Shown: positions 15,000-21,142 of the stretch, piece by piece | Position numbering within the stretch: position 1 is the first letter of the stretch | Layout: each line of letters starts with the position of its first letter | Assembly: GCA_964424545.1 (NCBI GenBank) | Contig: CAYRJN010000050.1 | Location: 1 to 21,142, forward strand | DNA from: JAUVIB01 sp964424545 | GTDB lineage: Bacteria > Calditrichota > Calditrichia > Calditrichales > Calditrichaceae | Direction of reading: 5' to 3' | Length of the DNA stretch: 21,142 nt | Position numbers and translations under genes: made by a program | Notes under the pieces: model-generated | Told to the model about the DNA's origin: nothing | Seen by the model: the letters and a program-made list of their open reading frames with translations, nothing else | Database searches by the model: none

Positions 15000-16226
15000 A
15001 TGACTAACAAAATATTATTTTTACTCCTTTCTGTCGCCGTGCTTTCTTCCTGTACGGTAAAGCCCAAACCGCAAACCGTAAAACAAAAACAAGCGCCGTT
15101 TATAAAAGTTTTGCTCGGCGAGGTAAACGGACTCGACTCGCTTTCTTTTTCCGATAAGGTTATGCTTACAGCCGAAGAAGCGCAATATGAGTTGGGAAAA
15201 AACAATAAGAAAATTTATATCAAAAATAGCGATCAGGGATTTAAAATATTTAATAATAACAGAATATTTACTTTTGCTTACAACGATTCCATCCTTCTCG
15301 ACGCGCAACAATCGCCTTTTAAGTACCGCGGCAAGAAATTTGCCGGCAGTATAATTATTACCCGAACGATCGGAGAGCCGACATGGATAATAAATAAGAT
15401 AAATCTCGAAACCTATTTACAAGGCGTCGTTCCGGCTGAAATTCCTACCTATCAGGCCGATTATATTCAAGCCGTCAAAGCGCAAGCTATTTGCGCGCGC
15501 ACCTACGCATTAAATAAGATGCTCAAAAACAGCGGCAAAGCTTTCCATCTTTACAGCGATATTCGCAGCCAAGTTTACGGCGGTATCGATTCTGAAACTT
15601 TGCAGGGTAATAACGCCATAGAAACCACAAGGGGCGTGGTTATTAAATATAATGGCAGTCTGGCGACTATTTACTATCACTCGACCTGCGGCGGCATGTT
15701 GGAATCGGGCGCATATTTCGGAGAAAATGGCAAGCTGCCTTACCTGCAAGCGTATAAAGATTTACTCGGAGACGATTTTGCCTGTTCGGCGTCCCCTTAT
15801 TTTCGTTGGCAGCGGCAATTCGGTTTTAACCGACTCGATTCCTTGATCTATGCAAAATACGGTAAAGGTATTAAGAATATCATTGTTAACGACACAATCG
15901 ACGTTTATTTAACCTTTACGGTTATCGAAAGAAGCAAAGGCGGACGAATTCAAAAGCTTAAAATCGATTACGCCGATACAAGTTTTGTGCTTAACGGCTT
16001 GGATATCCGTAAATTTTTTAGCGATAATAAAGGTAAATACTTGCCAAGCGCCATGTTTACAATGTCCTTATTAAATGATTCGACGCTTGTTTTAAACGGC
16101 GGCGGCTACGGACACGGCGTGGGTATGTGCCAATACGGAGCGCTGGCTATGGCTGAAAAAGGATTTAAATATTATCATATTTTATATAAATATTTCAGGG
16201 GATCATATTTGGAGAAATTGTATTGA
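15000..16226 (+). CDS. SpoIID/LytB-domain lytic transglycosylase lipoprotein
   Basis: A 408-residue lipoprotein (lipobox LSSC, Cys18) with a SpoIID domain, a family that cleaves peptidoglycan strands lacking stem peptides. Visible motifs are YLQGVVPAEIPTYQ with the presumed catalytic Glu near 147, AVKAQAICARTYAL, HSTCGGMLES (about 227-236), and the C-terminal signature GGGYGHGVGMCQYGALAMAE (367-386). Residues about 34-120 form the N-terminal SpoIID region. In non-sporulating bacteria these proteins act in cell-wall remodelling or division. The ribosome binding site is weak (ACAAAGATCAAA). Its stop overlaps the start of the SPOR gene by four bases. Confidence 0.88.
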   Translation: MTNKILFLLLSVAVLSSCTVKPKPQTVKQKQAPFIKVLLGEVNGLDSLSFSDKVMLTAEEAQYELGKNNKKIYIKNSDQGFKIFNNNRIFTFAYNDSILLDAQQSPFKYRGKKFAGSIIITRTIGEPTWIINKINLETYLQGVVPAEIPTYQADYIQAVKAQAICARTYALNKMLKNSGKAFHLYSDIRSQVYGGIDSETLQGNNAIETTRGVVIKYNGSLATIYYHSTCGGMLESGAYFGENGKLPYLQAYKDLLGDDFACSASPYFRWQRQFGFNRLDSLIYAKYGKGIKNIIVNDTIDVYLTFTVIERSKGGRIQKLKIDYADTSFVLNGLDIRKFFSDNKGKYLPSAMFTMSLLNDSTLVLNGGGYGHGVGMCQYGALAMAEKGFKYYHILYKYFRGSYLEKLY

Positions 16227-17011
16227 AAAAGATAAATCTATCAATCGTTATTTTTACAACCCTAACGGTCGTTTTTTCCTGCCATCCTTCTAAAAAAGCG
16301 CAGCAACAGGAAACACAGCCTAACGCCGATATGGACAGCGTGTTTTTTTATAAACAAAAAAATATCAATGACCCGTTACTTGACGCCGTTCTCGATACGA
16401 CGGATCATTCTTCGGTTACCTTAAGCAAAGTGCTCGTGCCGCTTAGGCCTCCGAAGCCTGATTATAAATTGATCCAAGGTTATCGCGTACAAATATTCGC
16501 CGGTTTGGATTCGGCTAACGCCGTGGTAACAAAATACAAAGCGCAGAATCAGGTTGATCAGCCGGTTTATGTGGTGCGCGACGGCGAAATGTTTAAAGTG
16601 CAAGTCGGCGATATTCCATATCAGGCCCAAGCCTATAATTTACGGGATAAGCTGACTAAAAACGGCTTTCAGGGTGCTTGGGTTGTGCAACGAGAGATTC
16701 GCGTTCCTCTTTCAAGCGATCAACAGGCCAAGCTACAAAAGAGTGAATCCGCCGTTAGTTCCGAGCCGCTGCCTCAACCGCAGACAAGCGATGGAAAATA
16801 CACTATTCAAATCGCTGCTGTTTCCGATGAAATACGCGCCCAACAACTGGTTTATGAAGTGGAAAACAGATTCCAGACCGAAGCCGAATATAAAAAAATC
16901 GGTTCCGTTTTCAAGGTATACCTTGGTCGTTTTAACGACCGCGATAGCGCCGACTCTTTTTTGCAAAAGGTTCGTTCCGCCGGATATCCTGACGCCTGGC
17001 TAATTTATTGA
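16223..17011 (+). CDS. Lipoprotein with two SPOR peptidoglycan-binding domains
   Basis: A 262-residue lipoprotein (hydrophobic leader, FSC with Cys20) with two SPOR repeats, at about 85-158 (YRVQIFAG, FKVQVGDI, DKLTKNGFQGAWVV) and 191-262 (GKYTIQIAAV, FKVYLGRF, QKVRSAGYPDAWLI), joined by a Ser/Gln/Pro linker. SPOR domains bind glycan strands stripped of stem peptides. The TTG start overlaps the SpoIID stop (TTGA), with GGAGAAA upstream, so the two are translationally coupled. This pairs a denuded-glycan cutter with a denuded-glycan binder, at the outer membrane or septum. The gene ends one base before the CYTH gene. Confidence 0.87.
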   Translation: MKKINLSIVIFTTLTVVFSCHPSKKAQQQETQPNADMDSVFFYKQKNINDPLLDAVLDTTDHSSVTLSKVLVPLRPPKPDYKLIQGYRVQIFAGLDSANAVVTKYKAQNQVDQPVYVVRDGEMFKVQVGDIPYQAQAYNLRDKLTKNGFQGAWVVQREIRVPLSSDQQAKLQKSESAVSSEPLPQPQTSDGKYTIQIAAVSDEIRAQQLVYEVENRFQTEAEYKKIGSVFKVYLGRFNDRDSADSFLQKVRSAGYPDAWLIY

Positions 17012-17012
17012 T

Positions 17013-17528
17013 ATGGGAATGAATATTGAGTTAAAAGCGCGCCTATCAAATTTACAGGATACAAAACGTAAGGTCGAAGCGCTTGAAAACATACGTTTTG
17101 AGGCGGATGACCGGCAAACCGACACGTTCTATAACATTCCTCGGGGAAGATTGAAACTGCGTGAATCCACTTTTTACGGCAATATTCTTATCCCCTATTT
17201 ACGCGTGGACAACAGCGCCGCCAAACAATCCGATTACACGCTTATAGAGGTAAAATATCCGGAGGCACTGAAACGATTATTTATCGAAATGTTCGGGATA
17301 AAAATAATCGTAAAGAAAAGACGCTTAATTTATTTATACGAAAATGTACGCATACATCTTGATCGAGTTGAACATCTTGGTGATTTCCTGGAATTCGAAG
17401 CGGTTCTCGACGGAAAAAATAACGCGGAAAACGGACGACGGAAAATTGCTTTTTTGAGAGCACAATTGAATATTAATGATGAAGATTTGGTTTCAACAGC
17501 GTATGCGGATTTGATCTTGCATCGCTAA
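17013..17528 (+). CDS. CYTH-domain protein (class IV adenylate cyclase / triphosphatase fold)
   Basis: A 171-residue CYTH (CyaB, thiamine triphosphatase) tunnel-fold protein acting on triphosphates with divalent metal. The N-terminal signature is NIELKAR, where Asn stands for the first Glu of ExExK, as in the common NxExKAR subgroup. Other motifs are DTFY, GRLKLRES, YLR.D, LIEVKYP, KKRRLIYL and IHLDRVEHLGDFLEFE, all typical barrel strands. The exact reaction (cAMP synthesis, thiamine triphosphate or inorganic triphosphate hydrolysis) is not readable. The ATG at 17013 is one base after the SPOR stop; a second ATG at 17019 is possible. It likely shares the spoIID-SPOR transcript. Confidence 0.82.
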   Translation: MGMNIELKARLSNLQDTKRKVEALENIRFEADDRQTDTFYNIPRGRLKLRESTFYGNILIPYLRVDNSAAKQSDYTLIEVKYPEALKRLFIEMFGIKIIVKKRRLIYLYENVRIHLDRVEHLGDFLEFEAVLDGKNNAENGRRKIAFLRAQLNINDEDLVSTAYADLILHR

Positions 17529-17563
17529 AAGCCTCTATAAAATATTACCTATCGCTTTTGGGA

Positions 17564-17884
17564 TTATTTTTCTTTTTCAATTATTTTATACACTTTCTCA
17601 CCCTTTTTTTTCATATTATATTTTTCACGGGCAATTTTTTCGATATATTCCGGATCATTTTTTAATTTATATTTTATGGAATCCAAGCGCGCTTTTCTTA
17701 CTTTCTCTTGTTCAATCTGACGAAGCAACTCTTGTTTTTCCCGATGGCTTTCATATAATTGAATAATATTGTGGGAGCCGCTGAAAAAGAAATATAAGAT
17801 GGCAATAGCCGCCAATACAACAACTAATATTTTAGTTTGTTTTTGATTAAGAAGGGTAGCGCTCTTTATTTTTGTCTTTTTCAT
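17564..17884 (-). CDS. ftsB: Septum formation initiator, FtsB/DivIC family
   Basis: A 106-residue single-pass inner-membrane division protein. It has a basic cytoplasmic N-terminus, a membrane helix at about 18-36, a coiled coil at about 40-72 (YESHREKQELLRQIEQEK), and the family end motif LKNDPEYIEKIAREKYNMKKKGEKVY. FtsB joins FtsL and FtsQ to activate septal wall synthesis. It lies downstream of enolase on the same strand, an order often seen in bacteria (eno-ftsB), but a terminator separates the two here. It is convergent with the CYTH gene, 35 bases away. Confidence 0.9.
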   Translation of the reverse strand: MKKTKIKSATLLNQKQTKILVVVLAAIAILYFFFSGSHNIIQLYESHREKQELLRQIEQEKVRKARLDSIKYKLKNDPEYIEKIAREKYNMKKKGEKVYKIIEKEK

Positions 17885-17897
17885 AAGGTCTACAAAT

Positions 17898-17932
17898 AGA
17901 AAAACCGGCGCAGAGTTTATCCTACGCCGGTT
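17898..17932 (-). terminator. Intrinsic terminator after enolase
   Basis: On the minus strand AACCGGCG (17932-17925) pairs with CGCCGGTT (17910-17903), with further pairing in the loop past one mismatch, followed by TTTTTC (17904-17899). It sits 18 bases after the enolase stop and 14 bases before the ftsB start, so ftsB depends on read-through or its own promoter. Confidence 0.8.
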
Positions 17933-17949
17933 AATAAAATTACAACCGC

Positions 17950-19233
17950 TTATTTTTTAATTACGCCTTTACCAAGAAAAACAGCGCTGTCGTCAAGCAT
18001 ATCCTGGATTCTCAGCAACTGATTATATTTGGCAATCCTATCGCTGCGCGACATGGAGCCCGTCTTAATTTGTCCCGCATTTGTCGCAACAACCAAATCA
18101 GCGATAGTGGAATCTTCGGTTTCACCGGAACGATGAGAAACAACGGCCGTGTAACCGGCATTGTGCGCCATACGGATAGCGTCTAATGTTTCGGTAATCG
18201 TACCGATTTGATTTAGTTTAATTAAAATGGAATTGGCAACGCCTTCATTGATACCGCGCTGTAAAAATTCTGTATTGGTTACAAAAATATCGTCGCCGAC
18301 CAACTGTATTTTAGAACCCATCCGTTTGGTCATCTCCGCCCAGCCTTCCCAATCGTTTTCAGCCAGACCGTCCTCAATGGAAACGATTGGATATTTTTTA
18401 AGCCACTCTTCATAATACGCGATCATTTGGTCGGAATCGAGCTTTTTATCTTCGGAAGCCAGATTGTAAACTTTAGCCTCTTTATCCCAAAACTCGCTGC
18501 TGGCCGGATCAAGACAGATAAAAATATCTTCTCCCGGTTTATAACCTGCTTTTTCAATGCCTTTTACAATCAGTTCTACGGCTTCTTCGTTGGATTTAAG
18601 ATCGGGAGCAAAACCGCCTTCGTCGCCGACCGCCGTATTATAACCCTTTTCTTTCAAAACATTTTTCAGATTATGAAAAACTTCGGAGCCCATTCTCAGC
18701 GCTTCGCTGAATTTTTCTGCGCCGGCGGGGAAAATCATATATTCTTGAAAATCGACATTGTTATCGGCATGCTCGCCGCCGTTAAGCACGTTCATCATCG
18801 GCACAGGCAAGGTTTTGGCATTTACGCCGCCGAGGTATTGATACAAAGGTAATCCGACACATTCGGAAGCCGCTTTGGCTGCAGCTATGGAAACGCCGAG
18901 AATCGCATTAGCGCCTAACTTACCTTTATTTTTCGTTCCGTCAAGTTCTATTAATGTTTCATCAAGATAGGTTTGTTCCGTAGCGTCCATTCCGATTATC
19001 TCTTCGGCTATAATGTCGTTAACATTTTGCACAGCTTTTAATACGCCTTTGCCGAGATAGCGCGATTTATCGCCGTCGCGCAGCTCAACCGCTTCAGCTT
19101 CGCCGGTAGAAGCGCCTGAAGGAACGGCCGCACGGCCGAAAGAGCCGTCTTCTAACAATACTTCAACTTCTATGGTAGGATTCCCTCTGGAATCCAAAAT
19201 TTCGCGCGCATATACATCTTCTATCATACACAT
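17950..19233 (-). CDS. eno: Enolase
   Basis: Glycolytic enzyme converting 2-phosphoglycerate to phosphoenolpyruvate. The 427 residues match the family length. Motifs are AREILDSRGNPTIEVEV, PSGASTGEAEAVELRDGD, GANAILGVSIA, VGDEGGFAPDL (catalytic Glu near 205), SIEDGL and LVGDDIFVTN (Mg ligands Glu287 and Asp314), ILIKLNQIGT (Lys339) and SHRSGETEDSTIADL. NGGEHADNN replaces the more usual NGGAHADNN. The ATG at 19233 is preceded by AAAGGAGAAAACC; a second ATG two codons later is possible. TATAAT on the minus strand (19311-19306) is a possible -10 without a good -35. It is followed by a strong terminator. Confidence 0.97.
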   Translation of the reverse strand: MCMIEDVYAREILDSRGNPTIEVEVLLEDGSFGRAAVPSGASTGEAEAVELRDGDKSRYLGKGVLKAVQNVNDIIAEEIIGMDATEQTYLDETLIELDGTKNKGKLGANAILGVSIAAAKAASECVGLPLYQYLGGVNAKTLPVPMMNVLNGGEHADNNVDFQEYMIFPAGAEKFSEALRMGSEVFHNLKNVLKEKGYNTAVGDEGGFAPDLKSNEEAVELIVKGIEKAGYKPGEDIFICLDPASSEFWDKEAKVYNLASEDKKLDSDQMIAYYEEWLKKYPIVSIEDGLAENDWEGWAEMTKRMGSKIQLVGDDIFVTNTEFLQRGINEGVANSILIKLNQIGTITETLDAIRMAHNAGYTAVVSHRSGETEDSTIADLVVATNAGQIKTGSMSRSDRIAKYNQLLRIQDMLDDSAVFLGKGVIKK

Positions 19234-19423
19234 GGTTTTCTCCTTTATATTTTTTTAAGATTTGAACCGTCTATTTCCGCTTTGCTCGTTTAAGAAATTA
19301 ACTTAATTATAACGTTCTTTAAAGGCAAGATAAATTAATTAAATATGGAAAATAAAGTGGATTTTTTTCATTTTTATCTAATGCGATAAATTGTTTTTTA
19401 CGAGATGATATAAATTTTGGCAA

Positions 19424-21127
19424 CTATTTGATATATACAAGTTTGCGCGCTTTTGAATAATTCGGAGCCGTCATTTGATAGTAATAGACTCCGTTTGCTA
19501 AGCCCGTTAAATTCAATTTTAAGCGATAGCTGCCCGGTTTTTTCAGCCCGTCAACCAAGGTCCTGATTTTTCTTCCGAGAACCGTATACAATGTTATGCT
19601 TATTCTACTTTCAAAAGGGATATGATATTTTATCAATGTATTCGCATTAAAAGGATTAGGATAATTTTGATCAAGTATAAAATTTTCGGGAATGGTTATG
19701 GTAATTGAATTAACCGATGAGAAAGCATTATTCCAATATTTTGTGACGGCGCTTACGCGATAATAATATTTTTTATTAAAATCAAGATGTCTAATTTGAT
19801 AAGAAGTGTCGGTTACGGCATGATCATCTATTAATAATTTGGTAAACGTCGAATCTTCGGCAAATTGAAAGCGATATTTGTTCATAAAATAGAAATTTCT
19901 CCATTTAATTGTAATATTGTTTCTATTATGAACGCTATTATTAACGGGCGAAATAATCTCTATTTTTTTATCGGATGAAATATATTGATATACACCGCCG
20001 CCATTAGAGCCCGCATATAATTCACCATTATCATATAACAAACAATTAATATCATGAACTGTTAACGCCAGATTTACTTCGTCCCAATATTTACCGCTGT
20101 CACGCGAAGCAACAACTCCACCCTCCGATAATGAGGCGTAAATATGCTTCCCGTCTCCTGCAAAATCACTAACGCTTCTTCCTAAATCCGACGAATACAT
20201 TTTAATCCATGTTACACCCCCATCAGAACTTTTATAAATATTGTTAAATGATGTATTACCCAAATAAAAATCATTCCCAATAATTTTTACCGTTATAGCG
20301 GCATATAGGCCGCTGATTTGTTTATACGTCCAACTCTCGCCAAAATCCGTAGTGCGATAATATCCTACCGTTCCGTTCACGACGATTGCAATGGAATCGC
20401 GAACCGCTATATCGGCTACGTTAATATTGTATGGAATGCCGTTTGTAATTTTATGCCAGTAATTTCCTTGATTCATACTTCTGAATAATCCGAATTCTGT
20501 TCCCAACAATAAAAAATCATCATGTCCGGCAACACACTCCAAAAGACCAGTATCCAAACCGCCGCTTTTTCTCGACCATGTATTCCCGCCGTCATTCGAC
20601 TTAAATAATCTACCGCCGTATGGATATAAATAATCAGACGAGCCTATTAAAAAAATACTGCTCTCCGTTGAGTGAATATCAAAAATAAATCCTCCGCACC
20701 CTTTTATCCATTTATGTTTCCAAGTTTTCCCTCTATCTTCACTAATATAAAGTCCGGCGCCGTGTACTCCGGCAAATAATATCTTGTCAAAAGAAGCTAT
20801 CGAATTTATTGTTGAATTTGCCAATCCTAAGGTTTTATGGCTCCATTTTACATCATCTACCCGTTTTATATATACGCCGTCAAAAGTGGCGGCAAAATGA
20901 TAATTTTCATTTCGCACTATACGCAAAACATCCTTATTTACCAAGCCGCCGCTCAATGGCGCCCATGAACGACCGTTGTTTTTACTTTTAAAGATTCCAT
21001 GATCGCTTGTTCCCGCATATAATCCCGAAGAATCCGAATACACGGCATAAATATGATCGGCAGGAGCGAAAGACTTATACGGAAGCTTCGAGGTCAAACC
21101 ATCGTCATCACTTATGTAAATTTTAAC
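19424..21127 (-). pseudogene. Secreted ASP-box repeat protein with T9SS-like sorting domain, N-terminus missing
   Basis: About 567 residues open from 21127. Seven ASP-box (S-x-D-x-G-x-T-W) repeats lie at about 36, 116, 164, 204, 247, 287 and 329 (counted from the TTG at 21097), for example ISEDRGKTW and KSNDGGNTW, as in beta-propeller sialidase-like and YCF48-like proteins. A fibronectin III-like region (about 377-470) and a C-terminal sorting domain (FILDQNYPNPFN to the KLVYIK end) follow. A sorted protein needs a signal peptide, yet none is present. The frame upstream of the TTG still encodes IYISDDDGLTS, an eighth box, before a TAG at 21130-21128. The visible part is therefore probably the tail of a longer gene with an in-frame stop, a frameshift or a sequence error. 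Confidence 0.6.
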
Positions 21128-21142
21128 CTAATTACCAAAAAT

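Noticed and set aside
18427..18852. 141-codon plus-strand frame inside enolase
   Set aside because: It is the antisense shadow of a highly conserved enolase region.

Overview
The window looks like a chromosomal segment of a Gram-negative bacterium of the FCB group, of the Calditrichota / Ignavibacteria / KSB1 kind. The evidence is a type IX-secretion-like C-terminal sorting domain (QNYPNPFN...), outer-membrane and lipoprotein genes, several TTG starts, AGGAG-type ribosome binding sites, multihaem cytochromes and a signal-peptide-bearing MsrB-MsrA fusion. Phylum placement is inference from protein style only. I see no rRNA, tRNA, CRISPR or insertion sequence.

Layout. (1) 1-6958, plus strand: a sugar-utilisation block with a ribulokinase (its start lies just outside the window), a DapA/NanA-superfamily aldolase or lyase, a sodium:solute symporter, a class I glutamine amidotransferase, and a fused PfkB sugar kinase-HAD phosphatase. 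It ends at a bidirectional terminator. (2) 7018-8478, minus strand: the TrpB2 form of tryptophan synthase beta, preceded by a complete trp attenuator. The attenuator has a 22-codon leader peptide with three consecutive Trp codons, an antiterminator segment lying on the leader stop codon, and a strong terminator ending about 30 bases before the trpB2 start. (3) 8608-9525, plus strand: exported MsrB-MsrA methionine sulfoxide reductase. (4) 9551-13765, minus strand: a four-gene respiratory operon, tightly packed and partly overlapping. It encodes a cysteine-rich MerR-type regulator, a membrane-anchored heptahaem cytochrome c, a four-helix cytochrome b and a membrane-anchored octahaem cytochrome c resembling the octahaem tetrathionate reductase (OTR) family. 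Two tandem 18-bp dyads sit directly before the regulator gene. (5) 14120-17528, plus strand: an outer-membrane beta-barrel protein, then a compact run of SpoIID-type lytic transglycosylase lipoprotein, double-SPOR lipoprotein and CYTH-domain phosphohydrolase. (6) 17564-21127, minus strand: FtsB/DivIC septum protein, enolase, and a secreted ASP-box repeat protein with a sorting domain whose N-terminus appears broken by an in-frame TAG.

How they work together. The cytochrome operon is a plausible quinol-to-periplasm electron route (cytochrome b to heptahaem to octahaem reductase), controlled by its own MerR-type sensor. SpoIID cuts glycan strands and SPOR domains bind stem-peptide-free glycans, so that overlapping gene pair makes functional sense. 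The trp attenuator ties the paralogous TrpB2 directly to tryptophan supply; it is the clearest finding in the window.
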